In this document: positions 1 through 9,277 of the stretch, piece by piece | Layout of the letters: each line of letters begins with the position of its first letter | Position numbering within the stretch: position 1 is the stretch's first letter | NCBI GenBank assembly: GCA_026417155.1 | Contig: JAOADU010000057.1 | Location: 1-38,064 of the forward strand | Direction: 5' to 3' | Source of the DNA: Bacteroidales bacterium | GTDB taxonomy: Bacteria; Bacteroidota; Bacteroidia; Bacteroidales; GWA2-32-17 | DNA: 38,064 nucleotides | Notes under the pieces: generated by a model | The model's database searches: none | Seen by the model: the letters and a program-made list of their open reading frames with translations, nothing else | Told to the model about the DNA's origin: nothing | Program-made: the position numbers and the translations under genes

Positions 1-720
1 ATAATTATATTTTTTGTTTTAGTATCTCTAAGTGTATCAGGACAAGAACTTGTAACTTTTTATTCGACCGACAGTTTAAAAATTTCGGCACATCTTTATG
101 AGCAAGATGCCAACATGCCATATATGATATTATTGCATCAGGCAGGATACAGCAAAGGCGAATATAAAGAAACAGCACCACGGTTAATGAATTTAGGATA
201 TAATTGCTTGGCAGTTGATTTGCGTTCGGGCGATCAAGTAAATTTTATACAAAACGAAACTGCTAAAGAAGCTAAAAGAAAGAACTTACCTACAAATTAT
301 TTAGATGCTCGAAAAGATATCGAAGCAGCTATACAATATGCTTATCAGAAAAGCAAAAAACCAGTAGTTTTAGTTGGAAGCTCTTATTCAGCTTCGTTGG
401 CTCTAATATTAGCTAAATCGAACGAAAAAGTAAAGGCAGTAGTAGCATTTTCGCCCGGTGAATATTTTGGTAATGAATTAAAAGTTCAATCGCAGCTAAA
501 AAATTTCGATAAACCTGTTTTGGTTGCTTGTACACAACGAGAGTATCCGTATGTTGTGGAGCTTACTAAATATATTCCGGAACATTTAAAAACCATATTT
601 AAACCACAAGAAGGTCAAGGCGAGCATGGTTCAAAAGCCTTATGGAATAATTCGCCAACTTCGAAAGAATATTGGTTAAGTATTTTAATGTTTTTCAATA
701 AGCACAACGGTAAAAATTAA
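1..720 (+). CDS. Secreted alpha/beta hydrolase, 5' truncated by window edge
   Basis: The reading frame is open from base 1, so the true start lies outside the window; the ATG at 115 is internal because the upstream codons continue the fold. The first codons encode the hydrophobic end of a signal peptide and a likely cleavage before Gln (SVSG/QELV), so the product is probably exported. An early LLHQAGYS stretch matches the oxyanion-side loop of dienelactone hydrolase-like proteins. VGSSYSAS has the nucleophile-elbow form G-x-S-x-S, and a late GEHGSKALW supplies a candidate catalytic His. The acid residue is less clear (CTQREYPYV). The substrate is unknown. It lies 18 nt upstream of ssb on the same strand and may be co-transcribed. 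Confidence 0.75.
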   Translation: MIIFFVLVSLSVSGQELVTFYSTDSLKISAHLYEQDANMPYMILLHQAGYSKGEYKETAPRLMNLGYNCLAVDLRSGDQVNFIQNETAKEAKRKNLPTNYLDARKDIEAAIQYAYQKSKKPVVLVGSSYSASLALILAKSNEKVKAVVAFSPGEYFGNELKVQSQLKNFDKPVLVACTQREYPYVVELTKYIPEHLKTIFKPQEGQGEHGSKALWNNSPTSKEYWLSILMFFNKHNGKN

Positions 721-738
721 TTAAAACATCATACAATT

Positions 739-1203
739 ATGTCGGTTAATAAAGTTATACTCGTAGGAAACGTAGGTAAAGATCCTATTGTTCGCTATAC
801 TAACGAAAATGTACCTGTTGCATCGTTTACACTGGCCACTAACGAAATATATCGCGATCAAAAAGGTGAATTAAAAAAAGAAACCGAATGGCACAACATC
901 GTAGCATGGCGCAATAATGCTCAACTTGCCGAAAAATTTATTAAAAAAGGGACACAACTCTACATCGAGGGTCGCATAAAAAGTCGTACATATACCGATA
1001 AAGAAAATCAAACTCGCAATGTGTACGAAATAATAGCCGATAAAATACAATTATTGGGCAAAAAAGAAGAAACAACAGACACAAGTTCTACAAGCATTGA
1101 TGCATCTAGTGAATCAATAGTAACACCAATTCCGAAAGATTTAACTGAAGATATAAACAATACCATATCTTCGTCGGCAACCGACGATGATTTGCCCTTT
1201 TAA
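739..1203 (+). CDS. ssb: Single-stranded DNA-binding protein
   Basis: This is a 154-residue SSB that binds and protects single-stranded DNA in replication, recombination and repair. The N-terminal OB-fold starts with the typical MSVNKVILVGNVGKDP and continues through EWHNIVAW and LYIEGRIKSRTYTD. A low-complexity Ser/Thr linker follows. The protein ends in the acidic tip DDDLPF, which is the docking peptide for SSB-interacting proteins. The stop codon overlaps the gldE start as TAATG. The ssb-gldE-gldD order is conserved in many Bacteroidota genomes. Confidence 0.97.
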   Translation: MSVNKVILVGNVGKDPIVRYTNENVPVASFTLATNEIYRDQKGELKKETEWHNIVAWRNNAQLAEKFIKKGTQLYIEGRIKSRTYTDKENQTRNVYEIIADKIQLLGKKEETTDTSSTSIDASSESIVTPIPKDLTEDINNTISSSATDDDLPF

Positions 1204-2510
1204 TGAATACGCACGTGATTAATTATTCTGCTATTTCGGAACATATAACCGATATTATTGCAGGTGTTGTCGCGTTAAGTGTATTATTATTTTTAAGTGC
1301 TATAATGTCGGGTAGTGAAGTGGCTCTTTTTTCACTCAATGCTGCTACAAAAAGCAAATTGAAACAGAGCCGAAAACAAAATCATCAGCACATAATTAAA
1401 CTATTGCAACAACCCGAAAAATTGCTGGCAACAGTTTTAACAGCCAATAGCTTCATCAATATAGCTTTCGTAATTATTTTTGTTTGGTTGTCAAATATAT
1501 TTTTTGTTTTTTCTAATAATCCTATATTAATTTTTATTGTACAAACTTTAGTGGCAACGCTATTAATATTGTTAATAGGAGAAGTATTGCCTAAAACATT
1601 AGCTACCCACAACGCGTTACGCTTTGCCGAATTTTCTGTTATATTTGTTGTTGCGGCTCAATTTTTTCTTTCACCGATTATTACATTACTTACGAAATCC
1701 ATGTCGGTAATAAAATTAAAACCAAAACAATTATTCAAATTTAATGAACTATCTGATGCTATTGATTTAGCAGCCAAAGAATTAAACGAAGAAAAAAAAA
1801 TATTAAAAGGAATTGTAAATTTTGCATCCATTCGCGCAAATGAAATACTTATACCACGCATGGATGTGAAATTTGTAGATATTCGTTACTCGTTTCAGCA
1901 AGTTATTCAAACTATCAGAGAATGCGGATATAGTCGTATGCCAGTTATACGCAATAATTTCGATCAGGTAGTTGGTGTTTTATATATTAAAGATTTATTA
2001 CCACATATACATAAAACCGATTTTAAATGGCAATCGTTGATTCGTCCACCGTATTTTGTTCCCGAATCAAAATTCATAAACGAATTGCTCGAAGAATTTC
2101 AAGAAAAAAAAATTCACATGGCTATCGTTGTGGATGAATATGGAGGAACTTCAGGAATTTTAACGTTGGAAGACATCTTAGAAGAAATTGTCGGTAATAT
2201 TGACGATGAATTTGATACAGATGCGCCTACTATAAAGAAAATTAGGGAATTTGAATACGAAACTGATGGAAAAACTTTGATCTACGATTTCTGTAGTTTT
2301 GCACAAATAGATGAAAAAATTTTTGAAGAAATCAAAGCCGATGCTGAAACTATTGCTGGGCTTATTTTACAACATACCGGAAATATTCCCAAAACCAATG
2401 ATGTTATTACAATAGCGAATATTCAATTTATTATTAAGCAAGCCGATATGCGACGTATTAAAACCGTCCATATTATCCTACCTAAACCACCAGAAAATGA
2501 ACATTATTAA
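1203..2510 (+). CDS. gldE: GldE, CNNM/CorC-type membrane protein with CBS pair
   Basis: A 435-residue membrane protein of the HlyC/CorC (CNNM) family, called GldE in gliding Bacteroidota. About four hydrophobic segments lie in residues 15-165 (DUF21/CNNM domain, with SGSEVALFS near the start). A CBS-domain pair follows at roughly 210-340, from IPRMDVKFVDI to VVDEYGGTSGILTLEDILEE. A CorC/HlyC C-terminal domain fills roughly 350-430. The family is linked to Mg2+ or other divalent cation transport. In Flavobacterium johnsoniae GldE is functionally linked to GldD. Here it overlaps both neighbours (1 nt with ssb, 14 nt with gldD), which indicates tight coupling. Confidence 0.93.
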   Translation: MNTHVINYSAISEHITDIIAGVVALSVLLFLSAIMSGSEVALFSLNAATKSKLKQSRKQNHQHIIKLLQQPEKLLATVLTANSFINIAFVIIFVWLSNIFFVFSNNPILIFIVQTLVATLLILLIGEVLPKTLATHNALRFAEFSVIFVVAAQFFLSPIITLLTKSMSVIKLKPKQLFKFNELSDAIDLAAKELNEEKKILKGIVNFASIRANEILIPRMDVKFVDIRYSFQQVIQTIRECGYSRMPVIRNNFDQVVGVLYIKDLLPHIHKTDFKWQSLIRPPYFVPESKFINELLEEFQEKKIHMAIVVDEYGGTSGILTLEDILEEIVGNIDDEFDTDAPTIKKIREFEYETDGKTLIYDFCSFAQIDEKIFEEIKADAETIAGLILQHTGNIPKTNDVITIANIQFIIKQADMRRIKTVHIILPKPPENEHY

Positions 2511-3060
2511 GTATATTTCATTTTTATTGCTATTTATTTCGTGTGATTCGTCTTTTACACCCAAGCCCATGGAATATTTTCGTATTGATTTACCTCCCAA
2601 AGCATACAATAATTTCGATTCCGTTGGCTGTCCATTTTATTTTCAATATCCAGCTTATGCTCAAGTGGTACTTCACGACAACATACATCCCTGGTGGTTC
2701 AATATTCAATTTCCGACGTTTAAAGCAACATTACATCTTACTTATTATGCTCTGCAAAAAAATTTATATAAATTTACCGAAGAGAGTCGGTCGCTCGCAT
2801 ACAAGCACGATATTAAAGCCGATGCAATTCGAGAGGTATTGTACATAGACACGCTAAACAATGTTTATGGGATGGTGTACGAAATAAAAGGAAATGCTGC
2901 TTCGCCATTGCAATTTTATGTAACGGATAGTGTTCATCATTTTCTTAGAGGAAGTCTTTATTTTAATGTGAAACCCAACAAAGATAGTTTAGCACCGGTA
3001 ATAGATTTTTTGCATAAAGATGTAAAATATTTAATTGAATCGTTGCGTTGGAAATTATAG
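2497..3060 (+). CDS. gldD: Gliding motility lipoprotein GldD
   Basis: A 187-residue lipoprotein. A short signal peptide ends in a lipobox (LFISC, acylated Cys16). The mature part opens with the family signature KPMEYFRIDLPPKAY and then FDSVGCPFYFQYPAYAQV. GldD is needed for gliding and for T9SS function in F. johnsoniae. Its exact biochemical role is not settled, and it also occurs in non-gliding Bacteroidota. It overlaps the gldE end by 14 nt and the next gene by 13 nt. Confidence 0.92.
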   Translation: MNIIKYISFLLLFISCDSSFTPKPMEYFRIDLPPKAYNNFDSVGCPFYFQYPAYAQVVLHDNIHPWWFNIQFPTFKATLHLTYYALQKNLYKFTEESRSLAYKHDIKADAIREVLYIDTLNNVYGMVYEIKGNAASPLQFYVTDSVHHFLRGSLYFNVKPNKDSLAPVIDFLHKDVKYLIESLRWKL

Positions 3061-3650
3061 CACATAATAAATATTATCAAATTGTTATTGATAAAATCCG
3101 CTCAAATCCAGATGGTTACATACAATTGCTTAATGATGAAATAGTCGAAAAGGTTAAATTCGTTTTTCGGCATCAACAAAGACAATGCGAATATTTAAGT
3201 ACGTTATATTTAATTTATAAGATTACAAATACATTGCAACTTTATACCTACGATACGCACGGTAAACCAATATGCGAAATTACAAGACATAATCTTTCTA
3301 TAACTCATACCGATAAATACATTGGGCTAATGATTTCTGATAAAGGTTATGTAGGGATAGATATGGAACAAACCGACAGAAACTTACAACGAATATCAAC
3401 TAAATTTATCAACTCAATTGAACAACAATGGGTAAAAAGTAACCTCGATTTGATAAAAATTTGGACAGCAAAAGAAGCTCTCTATAAAATGATACAAAAT
3501 GCAAGTCCCGATTTTAAAAATGATTATATAGTTTTTAACAATTATACCGCAATAGTAACAAAACCAAAACAAAAAAAATTAACTTTGTCGTCTTATCATA
3601 AAAATGATTATTACATAACCTGGGTTTTTGAAGAAAAAACAGATGAATAA
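3048..3650 (+). CDS. 4'-phosphopantetheinyl transferase family protein
   Basis: A 200-residue protein of the Sfp/AcpS-like superfamily, which moves 4'-phosphopantetheine from CoA onto a carrier-protein serine. The two hallmark motifs are present: GIDMEQ (Asp105 and Glu107, metal ligands) and, about 35 residues later, WTAKEALYK (Lys142-Glu143 and Lys147). The start is TTG inside the last codons of gldD. An in-frame TGA at 3036-3038 rules out an earlier start, and no ATG occurs before the conserved core. It probably serves fatty-acid ACP or a lipid/polyketide carrier. The next gene, which overlaps it, is also a lipid enzyme. Confidence 0.85.
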   Translation: MEIIAHNKYYQIVIDKIRSNPDGYIQLLNDEIVEKVKFVFRHQQRQCEYLSTLYLIYKITNTLQLYTYDTHGKPICEITRHNLSITHTDKYIGLMISDKGYVGIDMEQTDRNLQRISTKFINSIEQQWVKSNLDLIKIWTAKEALYKMIQNASPDFKNDYIVFNNYTAIVTKPKQKKLTLSSYHKNDYYITWVFEEKTDE

Positions 3651-4335
3651 ACTAACGTTTCATAAAAAATTATTAGCAGTATTAATTGATCCCGACAAAA
3701 CACCAATAAAGAACATAAAATCTATATGTCAAAAAATAGAGTTGTTGAATGCTGATATTATATTGGTTGGAGGTAGCATATTATTTAATTCTATTGACAA
3801 ACATGTAGAAGAATTAAAAAAATACACACAAAAAAGTGTTTATATATTTCCGGGAAGCATATATCAAATTTCAACCCAAGCCGATGGTATATTATTCTTA
3901 TCGTTACTTTCTGGCAGAAATCCCGAGTACTTAATAGGTCAACAAGTATTAGCAGCACCGATACTTAAACATACTTTGTTAGATGTTTTACCTGTAGCTT
4001 ATATCCTTATAGATGGAGGACGGATATCGAGTGTACAATACATGAGCAATACTATGCCCATCCCGTCCGATAAAACCGACATCGTATTAGCTACGTGTTA
4101 TGCTGCAGAATATTTAGGATTTAAAGCTATTTATCTAGAAGCCGGAAGTGGAGCGGAGAAACCAATACCATTTTCTTTGGTTCAAACAGTGTCTCAATCG
4201 GTATCTATACCTATAATTGTTGGGGGTGGTATAAGGAACAAGGAGATGGTACTAAATTATTTCGAAGTGGGTGCCAACATGGTTGTTGTAGGTACTGCTT
4301 TCGAAAATGATACATTTGAATTTAATCGCGAATAA
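3643..4335 (+). CDS. Geranylgeranylglyceryl phosphate synthase-like (GGGPS/PcrB) protein
   Basis: A 230-residue TIM-barrel prenyltransferase of the GGGPS/PcrB family, which joins a polyprenyl diphosphate to glycerol-1-phosphate through an ether bond. Visible motifs are VLIDPDK (start of strand 1, Mg/diphosphate site), ILVGGS, TDIVLATCYAAEYLG, YLEAGSGA, IIVGGGI (phosphate-binding loop) and VVGTAFEND. The ATG at 3643 is preferred over an in-frame TTG at 3628, since it overlaps the previous stop by only 8 nt (ATGAATAA) and starts close to the first beta strand. Bacteroidota members belong to the archaeal-like group II. Their lipid product in vivo is poorly known. The 3' end overlaps the convergent neighbour by 14 nt. 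Confidence 0.88.
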   Translation: MNKLTFHKKLLAVLIDPDKTPIKNIKSICQKIELLNADIILVGGSILFNSIDKHVEELKKYTQKSVYIFPGSIYQISTQADGILFLSLLSGRNPEYLIGQQVLAAPILKHTLLDVLPVAYILIDGGRISSVQYMSNTMPIPSDKTDIVLATCYAAEYLGFKAIYLEAGSGAEKPIPFSLVQTVSQSVSIPIIVGGGIRNKEMVLNYFEVGANMVVVGTAFENDTFEFNRE

Positions 4336-5728
4336 AATTAAGAGTTTTAATTTCTTCGCCAGTTTTAACTACACAACGATACAATCCTTGCGAAAATTGA
4401 CTCACATTAACTACAAAACGATATGATCCATCTACTCTTAAAAACATATCATCATGATGTATGAGCTGTCCTATGGCATTATAAATGCTTAATTCAGCTT
4501 TTGGAGCATTGGCATTGCTATTTCCTATAATATTTACAAATTCTTGGGCAGGATTGGGAAAAATATTTATTCTAGAAGAAAAAGCATTGTTTTCTTCAAC
4601 TTTTACACTTGGACCTGTATGATAAATAATTTTAAATTGATACAAATAAGCCCATTCACCTTTATTGCGATATTCGCTTTCGGTAAAAATAACTAAATAA
4701 TTTCCGTTAGGTGTTTTGGTGGTAACAGGATAACCGTAAATTCTAAAAAAAGAAGGCTTAGGACGCAGAAAGACTAAAAATGGCGAATATTCATGAGGAT
4801 TTCCTAAAATTTCGTCGGGATATGCTTTATATAACCATATAGACGACCAATTGTGTATGTAAGTTGGAGGGAATATTCCTCTTCGGTCTATAGCAATTAT
4901 CCACACATGGTTGTAAGCATAATCGTAAAATATCCAAGGTGAGGGACAAAAAAATCCGTCGGCAATATTGGTAAGTTTGGGTTCAGTCCAGTTTTTTCCA
5001 TAATCGTACGATTCAACTTGTAAATAACTTTCGCCCAATACTCCGGAGTCGTTTCTAAAAAGACCTACCATAACTCCATTGCCAAGGTATACAAAAGATG
5101 CTTCGCTAATTTTGTATTGATTGTTCAACCGATAGTCCCATACATATACTATACTGTCCCATTGTATTCCATCCCAACTATGACGCAACTCGCAATATTT
5201 ATGGGTGTAAATAATATTGTAATATCCCATCAAATTATTCCCAAAGATTTGATGTGTGCCCGAAGCAACAGCAATAGTTGGAATGGTGATAGGCCCGTTC
5301 CAAGTTTGACCAAAATCGTCGCTATATATAAGATCATATTCGATGTGTTGTTGTGTAGATGCATTGTATTGTCTGAAGTTTACTATAATTCGACCATTTT
5401 CGGTAATTCCTCCGTGTACATTTCTATCGTCATAAGGACCATCAAATATTACTTCGGGTGTTGTCCATGTATCGCCATTATCAAAGGATTTTCGCATCAT
5501 AATACGACCACTGTTGCCCGTATGGTTTCCAGTATAACCAGGATCTTGACGGAAAAAATGATAAATTACAGTATCCCATGTAACTAAAAAGCCTTCCGAG
5601 TTATGATCGATTGTTTTTAATGAGATTTCGGGTTCCGTAACTAATGGAAATTCATTAGGATTGAGATATTGAGCATAGCATCCTAATACAAAAAATATAA
5701 ATAACACTATGGTAGCTATTCGTTTCAA
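4322..5728 (-). CDS. Secreted sialidase-fold (BNR/Asp-box) protein with T9SS sorting domain
   Basis: A 468-residue exported protein. Residues 1-19 are a signal peptide, with probable cleavage in CYA/QYLNP. The body has Asp-box repeats typical of sialidase-type six-bladed propellers: SFDNGDTW (81-88), SDDFGQTW (136-143) and SYDYGKNW (about 240). From about 385 to the end lies a T9SS type A sorting domain (INIFPNPAQEFVNI, IYNAIGQLI, FSQGLYRCVV), so it should cross the outer membrane and be attached or released there. I cannot assign the sialidase catalytic Arg triad, so the enzyme activity and substrate are open. The start is TTG; an in-frame stop lies just upstream, at 5735-5737. Confidence 0.85.
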   Translation of the reverse strand: MKRIATIVLFIFFVLGCYAQYLNPNEFPLVTEPEISLKTIDHNSEGFLVTWDTVIYHFFRQDPGYTGNHTGNSGRIMMRKSFDNGDTWTTPEVIFDGPYDDRNVHGGITENGRIIVNFRQYNASTQQHIEYDLIYSDDFGQTWNGPITIPTIAVASGTHQIFGNNLMGYYNIIYTHKYCELRHSWDGIQWDSIVYVWDYRLNNQYKISEASFVYLGNGVMVGLFRNDSGVLGESYLQVESYDYGKNWTEPKLTNIADGFFCPSPWIFYDYAYNHVWIIAIDRRGIFPPTYIHNWSSIWLYKAYPDEILGNPHEYSPFLVFLRPKPSFFRIYGYPVTTKTPNGNYLVIFTESEYRNKGEWAYLYQFKIIYHTGPSVKVEENNAFSSRINIFPNPAQEFVNIIGNSNANAPKAELSIYNAIGQLIHHDDMFLRVDGSYRFVVNVSQFSQGLYRCVVKTGEEIKTLNFIRD

Positions 5729-5752
5729 TGGACGTTATTTATCATTTATACG

Positions 5753-5784
5753 CAAAAATATAATATTAGTTGCTAATTTACAAA
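5753..5784 (-). promoter_or_regulatory. Bacteroidota-type promoter for the sialidase-fold gene
   Basis: Read on the minus strand, TTTG (5781-5784) is followed after 20 nt by TATTTTTG (5753-5760). This matches the Bacteroidota primary-sigma consensus TTTG / TAnnTTTG. It sits 24 nt upstream of the TTG start at 5728. Confidence 0.7.
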
Positions 5785-5808
5785 AAATTACAGAAAATTA
5801 ACAGTGAA

Positions 5809-7437
5809 TTATATAGAAGGACCGAATGATTTTAACCGAATAGCTTCGTCATTATCGCAAAACCATTCGAAATTGTCGATAAATTTCTGAGCGAGCATTT
5901 TGGCTTGAATATCATATTCAGTAGGTTTTTGCCAAGCATTTCTTGGATTTAAGAATCGTGATTCTATACCCGGAAGTTCTTTGGGGATAGTTAAATTAAA
6001 AATTGGCATTTTTTCAGTTTCAACTTGTAAAATACTTTGGTTTAATATGGAACGTATAACATTTCTCGTTACAGTAATATCTATTCGTTGACCTATTTTA
6101 TAGGGTCCGCCAATCCATCCAGTATTAACTAAAAATACTTTAGTTTTATGTTGAATAATTTTTTCGCGAAGTACTTTTGCATATACAGTGGGATGTAAAG
6201 GTAAAAATGCCGCACCAAAAGCAGCCGAAAAAGTAGGTACAGGTTCAATAATTCCTCGTTCGGTTCCGGCAAGTTTTGCAGTATAGCCACTTAGAAAGTA
6301 ATACATGGCTTCGTCTTCGTTAAGAATAGCAACAGGTGGTAATACACCAAAAGCATCGGCAGTTAAAAAAATGATATTTTTGGGATGTGGTCCTTTGGAA
6401 ACAGGTTTAACAATATTTTCTATGTGGTAAATGGGATAAGAAACACGAGTATTTTCAGTTTTTGCTGCACTTGAAAAGTCAATAGCACCGGTTGCTTCGT
6501 CAATAACTACGTTTTCAAGTAATGCATTTCGTCGTATGGCTTTGTAAATGTCGGGCTCTTTTTCGGGGTTTAAATTAATGCATTTGGCATAACAACCACC
6601 TTCAAAATTAAAGATGCCTTCATTATCCCAGCCATGTTCGTCGTCGCCAATGAGAGCACGCTCGGGGTCGGTCGAGAGAGTTGTTTTACCCGTTCCCGAT
6701 AAACCAAAAAACAATGCTGTATCGCCATCTTTTCCAACATTGGCAGAGCAGTGCATGGAAGCAATGCCTTGCAAAGGCAGATAATAATTCATAACAGTGA
6801 AAATGCCTTTTTTAATTTCCCCGCCATACCACGTTCCGCCAATAACTGCCATTTTATCAGTGAGGTTGAAAGCAACAAAAACTTCGCTATTCATGTTCAT
6901 TTCTTTCCATCGAGGATTTGTGGCTTTGCATGCATGAAATAAAATAAAATCAGGAGTAAAACTTTTTAAATCTTCATCGGATGGACGGATAAACATGTTT
7001 TTAACAAAGTGCGATGCCCATGCAATTTCGGTTATGACACGAATTTTTAATCGAGAATTTTCGTTAGCACCAGCGTATACATCATTGACATATATACGTT
7101 TACCGCTAAGCTGATTTTTCGATATATTTAACAGATATTCCCACTGATCTTTATTAATGGGCTTGTTGTCTGAACTTTTTTTGCCTTGTTGTGCCCACCA
7201 TACTGAGCCTTCAGTATAGTTATCTTTTACAATGTATTTATCTTTGGGACTTCTGCCTGTAAAAATACCTGTATCAACAGCTACGGCACCTAAATTGGTA
7301 ATTTTGCCTCGTTCGTAGCCAGAGAGTGAGGCATCGGTTTCGTGTTCAAACAACTCTTCATATGAAAGGTTGTAATATAGTTCTTTTATATCTTTTATTC
7401 CGATAGCGTGAAGTTCTGCTAAAATTTTATCTTTCAT
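5809..7437 (-). CDS. pckA: Phosphoenolpyruvate carboxykinase (ATP)
   Basis: A 542-residue ATP-dependent PEP carboxykinase that interconverts oxaloacetate + ATP with PEP + CO2 + ADP in the cytoplasm. Motifs seen are [11 protein letters not shown] (60-70, substrate site), the P-loop GLSGTGKT (245-252), and kinase-2 [21 protein letters not shown]. In many fermenting Bacteroidota the enzyme runs toward oxaloacetate, fixing CO2 and conserving ATP on the way to succinate. The gene follows the carboxyltransferase gene by 9 nt on the same strand, so the two are likely one operon on the PEP/pyruvate/oxaloacetate node. Confidence 0.97.
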   Translation of the reverse strand: MKDKILAELHAIGIKDIKELYYNLSYEELFEHETDASLSGYERGKITNLGAVAVDTGIFTGRSPKDKYIVKDNYTEGSVWWAQQGKKSSDNKPINKDQWEYLLNISKNQLSGKRIYVNDVYAGANENSRLKIRVITEIAWASHFVKNMFIRPSDEDLKSFTPDFILFHACKATNPRWKEMNMNSEVFVAFNLTDKMAVIGGTWYGGEIKKGIFTVMNYYLPLQGIASMHCSANVGKDGDTALFFGLSGTGKTTLSTDPERALIGDDEHGWDNEGIFNFEGGCYAKCINLNPEKEPDIYKAIRRNALLENVVIDEATGAIDFSSAAKTENTRVSYPIYHIENIVKPVSKGPHPKNIIFLTADAFGVLPPVAILNEDEAMYYFLSGYTAKLAGTERGIIEPVPTFSAAFGAAFLPLHPTVYAKVLREKIIQHKTKVFLVNTGWIGGPYKIGQRIDITVTRNVIRSILNQSILQVETEKMPIFNLTIPKELPGIESRFLNPRNAWQKPTEYDIQAKMLAQKFIDNFEWFCDNDEAIRLKSFGPSI

Positions 7438-7446
7438 AAAATTATA

Positions 7447-9252
7447 TTAAGAATCGGTTCCGTTTTTACATTTAATTGTAATAATAGGATCGCCTTGATT
7501 AACGATGCTGCCTTGTTTTACTAAAATTTCTGTAATTATTCCTTCTTTCGTAGCAGTAATTTCTTCGAAACCATTAAATAGGTCAGAATAAATGTAACAA
7601 AGCCTTTCGCCCTTTTTTACAGTATCACCAACTTTGATAAATCTGTCTTCGATTATTTCGTGAAATCCGAACACAATTTGACCTTTTATAGGTGCAACTA
7701 AAATTTCTTTGTTGGGATCGTTTGTTTTACTAATATTTTTTTGTACAGTAGTTTGTTTTTTAGGCGATTCTTGTGATTGTTTGCATTGATTTTCTCGTGC
7801 TTTTTCGATTTCTTCTTCAAAACGTTTTCGAGCAACCCCCGATTTGTAATCGAGATATTGTCGTTCGTGCATAGCTAATTCAAACAATTCTTCTTCGTCT
7901 TGACCTACATCCCAACCATTTTCTTTCATCATTTGACGATATTTGTCGAGTTCGTTGGGATAAGCATCTTGCGGATTGCCTTCATAAAATTCAAAACCTT
8001 GTTTTTTGGCAAGCTCGATAATTTCGGGTGCTAATGGACCAGGCAAACGCCCCGACTTCCCTAAAATCATGTCCCATGTGTTTTTATCGATCATTTGAAA
8101 CCGCTCTTTACCTTGCAATACAAACATAACATTGAGTAATGCAACGTTTTTTACATATTGGCTAAAAGGTGTAACCAGCGGAGGATATCCAAGTTTAGGC
8201 CATATATAAGCAACTTCGTCGAATAACATAACTAAAATTTCGTCTTGTGTAAGAGTTTTTTTACCTGCTTGTTTTAAACTGTTATTAATACCATCTAGAA
8301 CGTTTTTTAAGTCGGCCATCATACTACCCATCATTCCACCGGGCAATCCGCAACCTAGCAAGAGCGATGAAACATAACGATTCGTAGGGTCAATAAATAA
8401 ACCTAGCCATTCATCAATAAATTGCTGATTTAGTCGGCGTGCTTCCATGTAGGCGTTCATGTTAATGGATGGAACTTCAAAGCCAGCATCATGCAGCATT
8501 TCTCTAACAGAAATTACATCGGGATGTACCATGCCCCATGAAAGCGGCTCCATAGCAACATCTACATAATCGGCACCTGCACGGCATACTTCTAAAATAG
8601 ATGCCATTGACAAACCTGGACCAGAATGACCATGATATTGTACAATTTTATCAGGATATTTTCGCTTTATTTCACTCACAAGCTTACCTAAAAAAACAGG
8701 ACGGCCTATACCTGCCATGTCTTTGAGGCAGATTTCATCGGCACCATACTCTACAGCTTTATCAACAACTTCCATAAAATGTTCTATAGTGTGGACAGGG
8801 CTATGTGTAATGGATAGAGCGGCTTGCGAAATCATTCCAGCTTCTTTTGCATATTTAATAGACAATTCTAAGTTTCTTGGGTCGTTTAATCCGCAAAACG
8901 AACGAGCGATATTTACACCTTGCGCTTTCTTTACTTTAAACATTAAACGTCTGACGTCGGCAGGAACAGGAAACATTCGTATCCCATTAAGAGCACGTTC
9001 GAGCATGTGAGTTTGTATGCCTGCTTCGTTAAATGGCTTTGTCCATTCGCGTATCACAATATTGGGGTTTTCGCCATAAAGTAAATTAACTTGTTCGAAA
9101 GCTCCGCCATTCGTTTCGATACGAGAAAAACATCCCATATCTATAATAACAGGGGCAATTTGTTTTAATTGGTCTAATCGTGGCACATATTTGCCCGACG
9201 ATTGCCACATATCGCGATATACAAGACTGAATTTTATAGGTCGTTTGGCCAT
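7447..9252 (-). CDS. Oxaloacetate decarboxylase/pyruvate carboxylase-type carboxyltransferase with a biotinyl-like domain lacking the biotin lysine
   Basis: A 601-residue protein. Residues 1-460 form the DRE-TIM carboxyltransferase domain plus its helical extension. YRDMWQS (12-18) stands where related enzymes have LRDAHQS; CLKDMAG provides the Lys177 that is carboxylated in relatives; HGH (207-209) gives the metal ligands. A charged linker (about 470-515) leads to a biotinyl/lipoyl-type domain (516-595). In relatives the hairpin reads AMKM, with biotin on Lys. Here it reads YSDLFNGF (555-562), without a lysine. The reading frame is intact, so this is not a frameshift. The protein belongs to a divergent Bacteroidota form. 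It may use a separate biotin carrier, or the domain may be structural or regulatory. It is co-oriented with pckA, 9 nt apart. Confidence 0.85.
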   Translation of the reverse strand: MAKRPIKFSLVYRDMWQSSGKYVPRLDQLKQIAPVIIDMGCFSRIETNGGAFEQVNLLYGENPNIVIREWTKPFNEAGIQTHMLERALNGIRMFPVPADVRRLMFKVKKAQGVNIARSFCGLNDPRNLELSIKYAKEAGMISQAALSITHSPVHTIEHFMEVVDKAVEYGADEICLKDMAGIGRPVFLGKLVSEIKRKYPDKIVQYHGHSGPGLSMASILEVCRAGADYVDVAMEPLSWGMVHPDVISVREMLHDAGFEVPSINMNAYMEARRLNQQFIDEWLGLFIDPTNRYVSSLLLGCGLPGGMMGSMMADLKNVLDGINNSLKQAGKKTLTQDEILVMLFDEVAYIWPKLGYPPLVTPFSQYVKNVALLNVMFVLQGKERFQMIDKNTWDMILGKSGRLPGPLAPEIIELAKKQGFEFYEGNPQDAYPNELDKYRQMMKENGWDVGQDEEELFELAMHERQYLDYKSGVARKRFEEEIEKARENQCKQSQESPKKQTTVQKNISKTNDPNKEILVAPIKGQIVFGFHEIIEDRFIKVGDTVKKGERLCYIYSDLFNGFEEITATKEGIITEILVKQGSIVNQGDPIITIKCKNGTDS

Positions 9253-9277
9253 GATATTGCTAGCTAAAAATTATGTT

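Noticed and set aside
2543..2848. 101-codon open frame overlapping gldD in another frame
   Set aside because: GldD is a strong family match in the main frame. The alternative product has no signal or motif.
5117..5587. 156-codon open frame on the plus strand
   Set aside because: It is antisense to the Asp-box region of the sialidase-fold gene, whose repeats and sorting domain are clear. The antisense product looks random.
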